DNA of 64,000 nt, from assembly GCA_965249225.1 (NCBI GenBank), contig CBDFLT010000009.1, positions 744,001 through 808,000 of the forward strand, in the 5' to 3' direction. Shown piece after piece: positions 24,101-33,121 of the stretch; position 1 is the first letter of the stretch; each line of letters begins with the position of its first letter. The DNA comes from CBDFLT01 sp965249225. GTDB lineage: Bacteria > Chloroflexota > Dehalococcoidia > Lucifugimonadales > G963668185. A program made the position numbers and the translations under genes. The notes under the pieces were generated by a model. That model made no database searches, was not told the origin of the DNA, and saw only the letters and a list, made by a program, of their open reading frames with translations.

Positions 24101-25060
24101 CTGGATCATCACCCTCAGCAGGGCGATGATATCCTCCTTAGACAACGTGCGGTTATCTAAGTCGGAGGCCCTGTTCAGCCGTCGGTTGAGCTTGTGGCGA
24201 CCCACGCGCCCCAGGTCGTACCGTCTGGGGTTGAAAAACAGGTTTTGCAGGAGGTTCTTGGCGTTTTCCTGAGTAGGAGGCTCACCTGGACGTAGCCGAC
24301 GGTAGAACTCCAGGAGCGCCTCCTCGTGGTCGGCCACCCCTGTATCCTTCTCGATCGTGGTCTTGATGAACTGATGATCCGGGTTACGATCCACGTCTGC
24401 AAAAAGCTCTAGAATATCCTCGTCGGTGGAATAGCCCATGGCGCGAAGGAGCATGCTGACAGGCGTCTTGCGCTTGCGGTCAACCTTAACCGAGAGCACG
24501 TCCCGGTTACTGGTCTCGAACTCCATCCAGGCCCCACGGTAAGGAATGAGCTTGGCGGAGGCGAGAATCCTGCCTGTATTAGGGTCTGTATTGACGGAGA
24601 AATATACGCCGGGGGACCTTACAAGCTGGCTGACCACCACCCTCTCGGCACCGTTAAGGATGAACGTACCGGTGGAGGTCATCCTGGGGATGTCGCCGAT
24701 GAAGAGGGTCTGCTCTTTGACCTCTCCTTGGCTCGGCCCTCGGGCCTTAATGTGTAGCTGGACGGTGACGTGCAGCGGCGCTGAGTAGGTGATCTCCTTT
24801 CCTCTGCACTCCTCCTCCGTGTATGGAGGATCCTCGAAGTAATGGTCGAGGAAGTTGAGCTCGAACCTCCCGCCGGGGAAGTCCTCTATAGGAGAGATCT
24901 CCTTGAACAGCTCCGCCAGGCCCTCTGTTTTGAGGGTATTGAAGGAGTCGAGCTGAACTTGTATGAGGTTGGGAACTTCGAGGATGCCCGGTATCCGAGC
25001 GTAAGACCTTGAATTTTTTGAAGACGCACCATTAGCCACCTGCAAAGTGGTACGGGTCAT
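21179..25060 (-). CDS. rpoB: DNA-directed RNA polymerase subunit beta
   Basis: A 1293-residue beta subunit. Recognisable parts are the rifampicin region ([32 protein letters not shown], written here in two known blocks SQLSQFMDQ and [14 protein letters not shown]), [12 protein letters not shown], and the C-terminal clamp segment [20 protein letters not shown]. The last ~65 residues form an acidic tail rich in Asp, Glu and Ser beyond the usual end of the protein. It starts at ATG 25060 behind a strong sigma-70-type promoter and leads the rpoBC operon. Confidence 0.98.
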   Translation of the reverse strand: [1293 protein letters not shown]

Positions 25061-25440
25061 ACGTTCTCACACTCCTCGGGATTCACGGCGTGGTTTAAGG
25101 CTATAATCGCCTGCGGCGACATAGAGAGAATGCGCAAAAAGGACTAGGCAAAAATGGACGACGAAAAAGAGAGCGGGCTTGGGGACATACGTCGACCTAA
25201 TAGCGAGGATAGCAAATCCAGTACGATATGTCAAGAATAGGGAAATTTCATACCCCCGACCCCAAAGCTTGTCAGGAAGTCATCCTATCCCGCCGGCCTA
25301 GTCACACTTAGAACCGCTCCGTGCCAAGAGTGAGCTAGACTCAAAAAAAACCCTCCGTGTTATCATGAATGCCACGGCAGAATTCGTCGTTTCCTTACCG
25401 GCATGCCGGGTTCGGGACAATATTCACAAGGCTCGCGTTT
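25061..25440. other. Divergent intergenic region rpoB/thrB
   Basis: Apart from the rpoBC promoter, I see no gene here. The right part (25300-25440) should hold the thrB promoter but shows no clear -35/-10 pair. An in-frame ATG at 25369 would extend thrB by 24 non-conserved residues and is not used. Confidence 0.6.
25206..25234 (-). promoter_or_regulatory. Promoter of rpoBC
   Basis: Minus strand TTGACA (25234-25229), 17 bp, TATCCT (25211-25206): consensus -35 and good -10, about 145 bp before the rpoB start. Confidence 0.75.
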
Positions 25441-26346
25441 ATGCCAAAGCGTTTTACTGTTAAGGCACCGGCGGTCACGAGTAATATGGGCCCGGGCTAC
25501 GATTGCATGGGGATGGCCTTGGACATATGGGACACCATAGACGTGGAGGTGGGTGAGCCGGGCTACGAGGTGCACGGGGAGGGGGAGGGCACCCTTGACT
25601 GGGGGCCGTCAAACCTCTTGTACCGCTGCTTTCGACTGCCGTTCGAGGAATCGGAGCAGCCGGTCCCTGAGATTACCATCAGGTGCCAGAACGACATCCC
25701 CTTGAAGAGGGGATTGGGAAGCAGCTCAGCCACGATCGTCGGAGGCCTGCTGGCGGGTAACGAACTGTGCGGACGTCCGCTGACCGAGGAACGCCTGCTG
25801 CACCTGGCCGCCGAGGTGGAAGGACACCCGGACGGTGTAGCCCCGGTGATGCTGGGCGGGTGCCAGATCGTGGTGTCGGAAGGCCAGAGGCTGATAACCA
25901 TCCCGGTCCCTGTCCCAGAGGGGTTAAAGGCGGTGGTATTCATCCCCGACGTTCCCATTACGACCAAGGAGGCACGGGCCGTTCTTCCCTCCCGGATAGA
26001 TCGGGGCGATGTGGTCTATAACTTAGGTAGGGTCGCGATGCTGGTGGAGGCCCTAACAAGTGGGGACCTGACCCATCTGGCGGTGGCCACAGGCGACCGG
26101 GTGCACCAGCCCCCACGCGCGGCCCTGTTCCCAGCTATGCCGAACATCTTCCGCGCCGCGCTGAACGCGGGTGCGTCTGGAGTGTTCCTGTCGGGCGCGG
26201 GGCCCAGCATCACAGCCCTCACCCTTGACAAAGAGATGACCATAGGGTACGAGATGGCTGATGCCGCGGCGAAGTCCGGCCTGTCCGGTATTTTCAAGGT
26301 CTTGCGTCCTTCGACACGTGGCGCTCACGTAATCGAGGGTAACTGA
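25441..26346 (+). CDS. thrB: Homoserine kinase
   Basis: Phosphorylates homoserine for threonine synthesis; GHMP kinase superfamily, 301 residues. Visible motifs: N-terminal VKAPAVTSNMGPGYDCMGMAL, the ATP loop LKRGLGSSSATIVGG, and the C-terminal GASGVFLSGAGPSITAL. The ATG at 25441 begins MPKRFTVKAPA, which matches the family start. It stands 114 bp before the aspartate kinase gene, together covering entry and branch point of the aspartate amino-acid pathway. Confidence 0.93.
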   Translation: MPKRFTVKAPAVTSNMGPGYDCMGMALDIWDTIDVEVGEPGYEVHGEGEGTLDWGPSNLLYRCFRLPFEESEQPVPEITIRCQNDIPLKRGLGSSSATIVGGLLAGNELCGRPLTEERLLHLAAEVEGHPDGVAPVMLGGCQIVVSEGQRLITIPVPVPEGLKAVVFIPDVPITTKEARAVLPSRIDRGDVVYNLGRVAMLVEALTSGDLTHLAVATGDRVHQPPRAALFPAMPNIFRAALNAGASGVFLSGAGPSITALTLDKEMTIGYEMADAAAKSGLSGIFKVLRPSTRGAHVIEGN

Positions 26347-26460
26347 GCTTGAAAGCTCCCCCTCCACGCCACCGAGTCTAGCTAGTGCCAATTACCGCCC
26401 TGGAGATGAGGCGCTAAGGTAGAAACAAAAGCCCTTTGGATTGACTCGTAGAGGAGGAAG

Positions 26461-27681
26461 TTGGGTTTAGTAGTACAAAAGTACGGGGGAAGCTCGCTGG
26501 CCGATGCCGATAGGATACGGCACGTGGCCAAGCGCGTAGCCGACGCTCACGCGACAGGGGATCGGGTCGTGGCCGTAGTCTCCGCAATGGGCGACACCAC
26601 CGACGAGCTTATAGGCATCGCTCGCCAGGTCACAGACCGACCGGACCCTCGGGAGCTGGACGTGCTGTTGTCCACGGGAGAGCTGGTGTCCTCGACCCTG
26701 CTGGCAATGGCCCTTCGCTCTATGGGGAACAAGGCTATCAGCCTTAGCGGCGCCCAGGCTGGGATTCGCACCGACAGGAGTTACGGCAAGGCGCGGATCG
26801 CAGGGGTTGCGCCCGAGCGAATCGAATCCGAGCTAAAGAGGGGAAACATCGTCGTGGTGGCGGGATTCCAGGGCGTCACCGACCAGATGGATATAACCAC
26901 TCTTGGACGCGGCGCTTCGGATACGACGGCGGTAGCTATCGCGGCAAGTTTGGGGGCTGATAGGTGCGAGATATATACCGACGTGGAGGGTATCTATACC
27001 GCGGACCCCAAGCAGGTGCCAGAGGCGCGCAAGCTGGGAGAGGTCGGCTACGAGGAGATGCTCGAGCTCGCGAACTATGGCGCCAAAATGGACCCCCGTT
27101 CCATCGAGTTGGGAATGGTACATAAGGTGCCGATCCTGGTTGCGTCGAGTTTCAGCGACGCCCCAGGAACGCTGATTCACGGAGGAGCCGATATGGGGTC
27201 CATGGTCAGAGAGATCCGTAACAAGGTGCGGGCCATCGCCACCGACACCGGCGTGGCCACAGTCACCGTTCGGGGGCTGGAGGACCGGCCTGGGATCGCC
27301 GCCGGTCTGCTTGGGCCCCTCGCCGAGGCCGATATCAGCGTGGATATCATCATCCAGAACGCCGGCGTGGACGGCGCCACCGACTTGACCTTCACCGTGA
27401 CACGTGCGGAGCTGCCACGCGCCCTCGAGATCACTAAAGGCCTGGCGAGCGGGGTTATCGTGAGCGCCGACGACCTCGCCAAGGTAAGTATCGTGGGAAC
27501 GGGGATGGAGGATGCTCCCGGCTACGCGGCGAGGATGTTCCGAGCCCTGGCCGACAGGGACATCAACATCGTGATGATTAACACGTCTGAGATCAGCATC
27601 ACCTGCATAGTGCCGGAGAGCAAAGTGATTGAAGCGTCCCGTGCCCTTCATGCGGCATTTGAGCTGGAAAAGCCCGACTAG
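26461..27681 (+). CDS. lysC: Aspartate kinase
   Basis: First enzyme of the aspartate-derived amino acid pathway, 406 residues. The start is a TTG behind GAGGAGG, giving the canonical LVVQKYGGSSLA. The kinase domain has FQGVTDQMDITTLGRGGSD-like GRGASDTTAVA, and two C-terminal ACT domains (VATVTVRGLEDRPGIAA; VSIVGTGMEDAPGYAARMF) give allosteric feedback control. An internal ribosome start for a separate beta subunit is possible, as in the Bacillus type, but no evidence was seen. Confidence 0.96.
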   Translation: MGLVVQKYGGSSLADADRIRHVAKRVADAHATGDRVVAVVSAMGDTTDELIGIARQVTDRPDPRELDVLLSTGELVSSTLLAMALRSMGNKAISLSGAQAGIRTDRSYGKARIAGVAPERIESELKRGNIVVVAGFQGVTDQMDITTLGRGASDTTAVAIAASLGADRCEIYTDVEGIYTADPKQVPEARKLGEVGYEEMLELANYGAKMDPRSIELGMVHKVPILVASSFSDAPGTLIHGGADMGSMVREIRNKVRAIATDTGVATVTVRGLEDRPGIAAGLLGPLAEADISVDIIIQNAGVDGATDLTFTVTRAELPRALEITKGLASGVIVSADDLAKVSIVGTGMEDAPGYAARMFRALADRDINIVMINTSEISITCIVPESKVIEASRALHAAFELEKPD

Positions 27682-27737
27682 AGGTGGCTTGGCTCCGTGG
27701 CTTTATGCTGTACAGCGGGCGTTTGTCGTAACGGACC

Positions 27738-28556
27738 GTGAGTGCCACGGAAAGTCAAGTCAGCCATGATCCAGTCCCGATTCCGGAAAACCCTTTGTCT
27801 GTACCCCACCTGTCCATAGTCATACCGGCATACAATGAGGAGGCGCGCATAGCCGCCTCCCTGGAGACGGTCGGTCACTACCTGAGCCGGCAGCCGTATT
27901 CGTGGGAGGTGGTAGTGGTGGACGATGGCAGCTCAGACGGCACAGCGAAGCTAGTGCATGAGTGGGCCAAGGACCATGAGGGCTTTAGGGTGGAGGCCGT
28001 CGCGCATCGTGGCAAGGGCTGGGCCGTCAAACATGGGATGCTGGCCGCCAGCGGACGCTACCGGTTCATGTGCGATGCCGACCTGGCCATGCCCCTTGAC
28101 CAGGTGTCACGCTTCCTGGACCGTATAGCGGAAGGTTATGACATCGTCATAGGATCGCGTCAGGCGGCCGACGCCAGACGTTTCAACGAGCCCCTCATGA
28201 GACATATTATGGGTAGGGCGTTTAACTGGACGGTCCGCGCTTTGGCGGTCAGGGGTTTTGAGGACACCCAGTGCGGATTCAAGTGCTTCCGGGGAGAGTG
28301 TGCTGAGGATCTGTTCGCCCTGCAGAAAACCGAGGGGTTCGGCTTCGATGTGGAGGTCCTCTACCTCGCGCGCATGCGCGCGCTCAAGGTTCTTGAGATA
28401 CCCATAGACTGGTACTATCAAGAAGCAAGCAAGGTAAGGCATAGTGTGGACTCGTTCCTCATGCTGCGGGATGTTATCCGGGTGAGATGGAATGATCTGC
28501 AAGGAAAATATAGTGGGAAGGTATCGGGCCGGGAAGGCCATGGTGAAGAAACGTGA
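27738..28556 (+). CDS. Family 2 glycosyltransferase (dolichyl-phosphate glucosyltransferase-like)
   Basis: A 272-residue GT-A fold enzyme. Features: SIVIPAYNEEARI, VVVDDGSSDGT, the RGKGWAVKHGM segment and the metal-binding CDADLAMP. This pattern fits ALG5-like enzymes that transfer glucose or a similar sugar to polyprenyl phosphate. No C-terminal membrane spans, so it is probably peripheral. It starts at a GTG and overlaps the next gene by 4 bp (GTGA). The pair would supply lipid-linked sugars to membrane glycosyltransferases. Confidence 0.85.
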   Translation: MSATESQVSHDPVPIPENPLSVPHLSIVIPAYNEEARIAASLETVGHYLSRQPYSWEVVVVDDGSSDGTAKLVHEWAKDHEGFRVEAVAHRGKGWAVKHGMLAASGRYRFMCDADLAMPLDQVSRFLDRIAEGYDIVIGSRQAADARRFNEPLMRHIMGRAFNWTVRALAVRGFEDTQCGFKCFRGECAEDLFALQKTEGFGFDVEVLYLARMRALKVLEIPIDWYYQEASKVRHSVDSFLMLRDVIRVRWNDLQGKYSGKVSGREGHGEET

Positions 28557-29317
28557 CGGAACCCGTTGAAGAGCGCGGCACGGAGGTCGAGGAGCAGCCG
28601 CCTACCCCACAGGTGGCCGTTGTGGTGCCGACTTACAACGAGGCCGAGAACCTGCCAGAGCTGGTGGAGCGGCTATTCGCCACAGGTATCCCAAACACTC
28701 GGCTAATCGTAGTAGACGACAACTCGCCGGACGGCACAGGCGAGGTGGCCCTGAAGCTGGCCAGCCAGTTTGGTGGCAGGATAGAACTCGTCCAACGAGC
28801 CGGCAAGCAGGGTCTCGGGACCGCTTACATAGCCGGATTCAAGCACGCCCTGGAGGGAGGTGCGGACCTCGTTTTTCAGATGGACGCGGATCTGTCTCAC
28901 CCGCCCGAATACTTGCCGGCCCTCATGGACCGGCTTGGAATGGCCGACGTAGTTGTCGGCTCACGATACGTGCGTAACGGAGGAGCGGATGAGAGTTGGA
29001 GCTTGACCCGGCGCCTGCTGAGCTCCCTAGGCAACTCGGGCATCAGACTCGTAGCCGGGCTAAAGGTGAGAGATGCCACCTCCGGGTTCAAAGGGCTCCG
29101 GGCCAGCGCGTTGCGCACGCTGGATATGACCAAGTTCCGTTGCAAGGGCTTCGCGTTTCAGGCCGAGATTACACACGCGTGCCAGCAGATGGGTTACCGG
29201 ATAGTCGAGCATCCCATCGTATTCACGGATCGAGCCAGAGGCAGGTCGAAGATGTCGCCTTTCATCGTTTTTGAGGCGCTTTGGAAGCTGCTTCCTCTAC
29301 GCCTGAGGCGACAATAA
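28553..29317 (+). CDS. Polyprenol monophosphomannose synthase-like glycosyltransferase
   Basis: A 254-residue GT2 enzyme of the DPM1/Ppm1 type. Motifs: VVVPTYNEAENLPEL, VVDDNSPDGTGEVA, AGKQGLGTAYIAGF, MDADLSHPPEYLP, and the C-terminal PIVFTDRARGRSKMS. The family makes polyprenyl-phosphate-mannose from GDP-mannose at the membrane. No transmembrane tail is present. It starts with GTG inside the end of the previous gene. Confidence 0.88.
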   Translation: MTEPVEERGTEVEEQPPTPQVAVVVPTYNEAENLPELVERLFATGIPNTRLIVVDDNSPDGTGEVALKLASQFGGRIELVQRAGKQGLGTAYIAGFKHALEGGADLVFQMDADLSHPPEYLPALMDRLGMADVVVGSRYVRNGGADESWSLTRRLLSSLGNSGIRLVAGLKVRDATSGFKGLRASALRTLDMTKFRCKGFAFQAEITHACQQMGYRIVEHPIVFTDRARGRSKMSPFIVFEALWKLLPLRLRRQ

Positions 29318-29349
29318 AGAATTCGATTTGAAAACAGGCCGAAATTTGC

Positions 29350-29378
29350 TTGCACACCCCACATCTATGGGCTACAAT
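29350..29378 (+). promoter_or_regulatory. Promoter of the TPR gene
   Basis: TTGCAC (29350-29355), 17 bp, TACAAT (29373-29378), 41 bp before the TPR gene start. Confidence 0.65.
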
Positions 29379-29419
29379 TCGCCCGCTTTAGGGCGGCTGG
29401 AACGATAATTAACCCGTCG

Positions 29420-30256
29420 ATGAAAGACGAAGAAAAGGCGAAGATGGAGAAGATCAAGGCGGCCATAGCAATGGCCGCGGAGGGCCGTTGGGAAAGTGCT
29501 GTTGAACTCAACTCATCGATCCTTCGCGACTTCCCCGACGACCAGGAGGCTTACAACCGTCTGGGCAAGGCATTGAGCGAGATTGGCCGCAACCGGGAGG
29601 CCATCGAGGCTTTTCAGCGCGCTTTGGAGCTCTCCCCCCATAACGCTATCGCAAGGAAGAACCTAGAGCGTTTAACGCGCCTGGGTGACGATGCTCCTCT
29701 CTCTAGCTCCCAAGGAGGGCCCCCCAACCGTGCGTTCATAGAAGAGAGCGGCAAGGCGGGCGTTACCTCACTGGTGAACCTGGCTCCACCCGAGGCGCTC
29801 ATCAAGCTGGCGCCGGGTCACCTCCTCCAGATCCTCATGGACGGCGGTGGTCTGAAGATGACAACTTCCTCTAGCGATTGTGTCGGGATGGTTGAGCCGA
29901 AGATGGCCTCCAGGCTAACGCGGCTGATGAAAGGCGGCAATCGCTATGAGGCCACCGTTACCAGCGTGGGGGAGCGGGAACTCACGGTAATTATCAGAGA
30001 AGTCTACAAACACCCGTCCCAGGCCGCTATTGTGTCCTTCCCATCCCGAGAATCGGGTGACTATCCACTCTACTTGCCCCCCGCTGTGCTGGCAGGCGAT
30101 GTGGGCGAGGAGGGACGGGAACGGGAAAGGATAGTGGTCAAGGATTGGTCGGACGACGACACAGAACCAGGCGACGATGAGGCCTTCAGCCCGATCGTGC
30201 ACCGGATCATCAACGCCGGCGAAGAGGCCATGGAAGGAGAAGAAGACGGCTTTTAG
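29420..30256 (+). CDS. TPR protein of unknown function
   Basis: A 278-residue protein with two TPR repeats at about 12-85 (GRWESAVELNSSILRDFPDDQEAYNRLGKAL; IGRNREAIEAFQRALELSPHNAIA given as start and end blocks). A predicted beta-rich region of about 100 residues follows (KMASRLTRLMKGGNRYEATVTSVGE), and the tail is strongly acidic. The middle part could be an RNA-binding or OB-like fold, but this is a guess. The 3' end overlaps the convergent small gene by 4 bp. Confidence 0.75.
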   Translation: MKDEEKAKMEKIKAAIAMAAEGRWESAVELNSSILRDFPDDQEAYNRLGKALSEIGRNREAIEAFQRALELSPHNAIARKNLERLTRLGDDAPLSSSQGGPPNRAFIEESGKAGVTSLVNLAPPEALIKLAPGHLLQILMDGGGLKMTTSSSDCVGMVEPKMASRLTRLMKGGNRYEATVTSVGERELTVIIREVYKHPSQAAIVSFPSRESGDYPLYLPPAVLAGDVGEEGRERERIVVKDWSDDDTEPGDDEAFSPIVHRIINAGEEAMEGEEDGF

Positions 30257-30531
30257 CTAGCAGCGTCCCCGTCCTCTTCTTCCTGGGACGCCAACGGGCG
30301 TTCCCTGAAGTACAGTCCCCACCGCTGCATGAGTTCCCTGACCCGCACGTCGTTCAGCTGTGTCAGTTGCTTAAAGAACCCCGCTAGGGCATGAGCGTGC
30401 AGTAGCTCCTCCGAGCATACCCAGCTCGCCTCGCTGGGCACCACATACACCAGCCCATTCTGGTGCTTGCACTGTATCTCAATCCGCTTGCCCCCCGAGT
30501 CGTGCTTAACGTTCAGTCCTAGTTGCGTCAA
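30253..30531 (-). CDS. Small conserved-looking hypothetical protein
   Basis: Ninety-two residues from a TTG at 30531. Begins MTQLGLNVKHDSGGKRIEIQCKH and ends in an acidic QEEEDGDAAS tail. No domain recognised. It has its own strand orientation, convergent to the TPR gene. The region 30532-30670 upstream shows no gene. Confidence 0.5.
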   Translation of the reverse strand: MTQLGLNVKHDSGGKRIEIQCKHQNGLVYVVPSEASWVCSEELLHAHALAGFFKQLTQLNDVRVRELMQRWGLYFRERPLASQEEEDGDAAS

Positions 30532-30670
30532 AGCCGGAGCACCTCTTTTTTTGTTCTCGGTGGCTCAACGGTAGAGTCCACGTGGTCGGAATTATATCAG
30601 AGGATCGAGGGGCGATTCCGGCCGCCATCTTCATTCGTGATAGGCATACATATATAGATTGGATATCCGC

Positions 30671-30679
30671 TGCTATAAT
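30671..30679 (+). promoter_or_regulatory. Extended -10 promoter of the MBL-fold gene
   Basis: TGCTATAAT, a perfect -10 with the TGn extension and no good -35, about 120 bp before the MBL-fold start. Confidence 0.5.
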
Positions 30680-30798
30680 CTCGGAACACTGAACCGGGCA
30701 CAGATCTCGGACCCAGGCCCCTTGCCGGCAATTGGTCCGCTGAGAGAAATCGGCCAAGCGAGCACGAAGCCCACGCTTCGGTAAAGTAAGGAGGCGAC

Positions 30799-31440
30799 AT
30801 GTCCCCTCACTACCAGGACAGCACAGTCACAATTCACAAGTTCGTATGCGGCCCCATGTACAACAACGCGTATCTCGTCGTCTGTCCCAAGACCAACGAG
30901 AGTATCCTCATCGACACGCCTGAAGACCCGGACGAGCTAGTCCAAGCGGCCGAGGCAACCGATGTAAAGGCGGTCCTCATAACACATAACCACTTCGACC
31001 ATCTCGCGGGGTTCGCCGAGGTCACCGGGGCGATATCGGCTCCGGTGGGGATTGGCGAACCCGATGCGAACGCGCTGTCGCGCCCGGCTGATTTCTTCCT
31101 CACAGACGACCATGAGATCAATGCCGGCTCGGTCACCCTTAGGGCCATCGCAACCCCGGGTCACACGGCTGGCTCAACCTGCCTGGTCATGGGCAAGCAC
31201 CTGTTCACAGGGGACACGCTCTTCCCGGGCGGCCCAGGGCTATCTACCTCACCCGAGAATCTGAAACAGATCATCGAGAGTATCACCAGCAGGCTGTTCG
31301 TCCTGGACGATGCGGTCACTTTCTACCCCGGCCATGGTGATGATGGCAAGCTCAAGACGGCGAAGGAGGAGTACGCCGTATTCGCCGCCAAGGATCATCC
31401 CCCAGGCCTCTGGGGCACTATATCTTGGCTGTCGGGATAG
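30799..31440 (+). CDS. MBL-fold metallohydrolase
   Basis: A 213-residue metallo-beta-lactamase fold protein of the glyoxalase II-like group. Metal ligands are in THNHFDH (HxHxDH), PGHTAGS, GDTLF and YPGHG. A strong ribosome site (AAGGAGG) precedes ATG 30799. Substrate is likely a thioester or similar (hydroxyacyl-thiol), but the specificity cannot be read. Confidence 0.88.
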   Translation: MSPHYQDSTVTIHKFVCGPMYNNAYLVVCPKTNESILIDTPEDPDELVQAAEATDVKAVLITHNHFDHLAGFAEVTGAISAPVGIGEPDANALSRPADFFLTDDHEINAGSVTLRAIATPGHTAGSTCLVMGKHLFTGDTLFPGGPGLSTSPENLKQIIESITSRLFVLDDAVTFYPGHGDDGKLKTAKEEYAVFAAKDHPPGLWGTISWLSG

Positions 31441-31583
31441 AAGCCGGTTGAAGCATACAATTCGATAGGGTTGATGCCCTCGGCAGGGCGGGCCTTGCTC
31501 ACGCGATTTGATACCGCAGAACCAGACCTCACTTATAACGGGTTAGGGGAGTTCCAGGTTCTCGGGACCAGCGTTGCGTTCCC

Positions 31584-32297
31584 GTGCACACGATTGACGG
31601 CGAGAAGGAGGACGCCATAGACCGGGGCACTGCACAAATAAGCCAGGTGCCATGGGGGCCGATCGACGTCGTGTTCGGCGTGGCCGCCGCCGTGATCGGC
31701 ACCTTCCTGGTGCTGGTTTTCTTGGGCGCCGTCGGCGAGGAGTTTGACTCGTTCAATCCTTGGGCGCTGAGCTTGCTGGAATTGGTCATGCTGGCGGCCG
31801 CCTGGAACTTTGGCGTCAGAAGGTACCGGGTGCGTTGGCGGGCCCTGGGCGTGACATGGCCGACATCTCGTCGGGCTTTTGTGTTGCCCTGGCTTGCTCT
31901 CCTGGGTAGCCTGGTATTCACCGGGGTATATTCGTCGGTGGTTGCCGCGGCCGAGGTGGACTGGCTGCTACCGCCCCCTGTGCCGGGGAGCCTCCTAGGC
32001 GAAGGCCTGGACAGACTGCTCAACATACTGGTCATAGGCCTGCTGGGGCCGTTCGTAGAGGAGGTCTTTTTCAGAGGATTCGTACTGGCGGGGCTGACAC
32101 GATCGCTGGGTGTGGGCCGGGCGGTTGTGGTAAGCTCGGCCCTGTTCGGCATCTCACACGGTGCCATTGGAGTGATCATACCCGTGTTCGTAACCGGGTT
32201 ACTTCTGTCGTGGCTGTACGTCAAGACCAAGTCGGTATGGCCACCGGTCTTGGCCCATTCAGCCCAGAACCTGCTGGCACTGGCGATAGCGCTGTGA
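31584..32297 (+). CDS. CPBP family intramembrane metalloprotease
   Basis: A 237-residue membrane protein with about six spans. It has the CPBP (Abi, Rce1-like) motif EEVFFRG in one span and GISHG in the next, plus HSAQN near the end; these Glu and His residues bind the catalytic metal. It starts at GTG 31584. It lies 13 bp before trpA. Function in bacteria is often bacteriocin immunity or protein processing; undetermined here. Confidence 0.85.
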   Translation: MHTIDGEKEDAIDRGTAQISQVPWGPIDVVFGVAAAVIGTFLVLVFLGAVGEEFDSFNPWALSLLELVMLAAAWNFGVRRYRVRWRALGVTWPTSRRAFVLPWLALLGSLVFTGVYSSVVAAAEVDWLLPPPVPGSLLGEGLDRLLNILVIGLLGPFVEEVFFRGFVLAGLTRSLGVGRAVVVSSALFGISHGAIGVIIPVFVTGLLLSWLYVKTKSVWPPVLAHSAQNLLALAIAL

Positions 32298-32310
32298 AGA
32301 CCTGAGGCAA

Positions 32311-33120
32311 TTGAGTAACCGGATAGACACGAAACTGCAGGCGCTTAAAGCCGCTGGTAAGCCGGCGCTGGCTCCGTTCGTCACCATCGGGTTCCCGGAC
32401 GTGGAGACGTCGGTGGCCCTAGCGAAGGCCATCCTCGACGCCGGCGGAGACCTCCTGGAGCTAGGCGTCCCGTTCAGCGACCCCCTGGCCGACGGCCCCA
32501 CCGTTCAGAAGACCAGCTTCCAGGCTCTTCAGCAGGGGGTGAGCTTGAAAACGTGCCTCGACACCCTGCGGCGGCTCAGGAGCGACAGGACAGATGCTCC
32601 GCTGATATTCATGGGATACCTAAATCCCTTCCTGCACTACGGCCTCGACCGGTTTGTTAAGGACTCGGCGGAGGCCGGACTGGATGGGCTGATCGTGCCC
32701 GACCTTCCTCCCGAGGAGGCGGGCCACATCAAGGGGCTTTGCGACGAGCGTAACATCTACCTCATCCCGATGCTCGCCCCCACCAGCACGGATGAACGGA
32801 TAGCTCAAGCTTGCAAAGAGGCAAAGGGGTTTATATACTGCGTTAGCCTTACCGGGGTAACAGGCGCAAGGAGAGAGTTGCAGGCGGGTGTTTCCGGGCT
32901 GGTGGACCGAATCCGCATACATACTGCGCTCCCGGTGCTGGTTGGATTCGGCGTGTCCAGGCGTGAGCACGTCGAGGCTATCGGACGGTTCGCCGACGGA
33001 GCCGTGGTCGCCAGCGCTCTGCTCGACGCTATCGGCAAGGTGCCCAGGAACGACATGGTAAAGACGGCACAGGAATTTGTAACGCGGCTAGCGGGTACGT
33101 CGTCGGAGAAGATGGGCTGA
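32311..33120 (+). CDS. trpA: Tryptophan synthase alpha chain
   Basis: Cleaves indole-3-glycerol phosphate to indole and GAP, partner of TrpB. 269 residues from TTG 32311. Diagnostic segments: FVTIGFPD, LLELGVPFSDPLADGPTVQ with the catalytic Glu and Asp, and YCVSLTGVTGARRE for phosphate binding. trpB is not in the window upstream. It is directly followed by aroH and DAHP synthase, forming an aromatic amino acid cluster. Confidence 0.96.
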   Translation: MSNRIDTKLQALKAAGKPALAPFVTIGFPDVETSVALAKAILDAGGDLLELGVPFSDPLADGPTVQKTSFQALQQGVSLKTCLDTLRRLRSDRTDAPLIFMGYLNPFLHYGLDRFVKDSAEAGLDGLIVPDLPPEEAGHIKGLCDERNIYLIPMLAPTSTDERIAQACKEAKGFIYCVSLTGVTGARRELQAGVSGLVDRIRIHTALPVLVGFGVSRREHVEAIGRFADGAVVASALLDAIGKVPRNDMVKTAQEFVTRLAGTSSEKMG

Positions 33121-33121
33121 C

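Noticed and set aside
30556..30580. GGTGGCTCAACGGTAGAG resembling a tRNA D-arm
   Set aside because: No acceptor, anticodon or T-arm could be folded around it.
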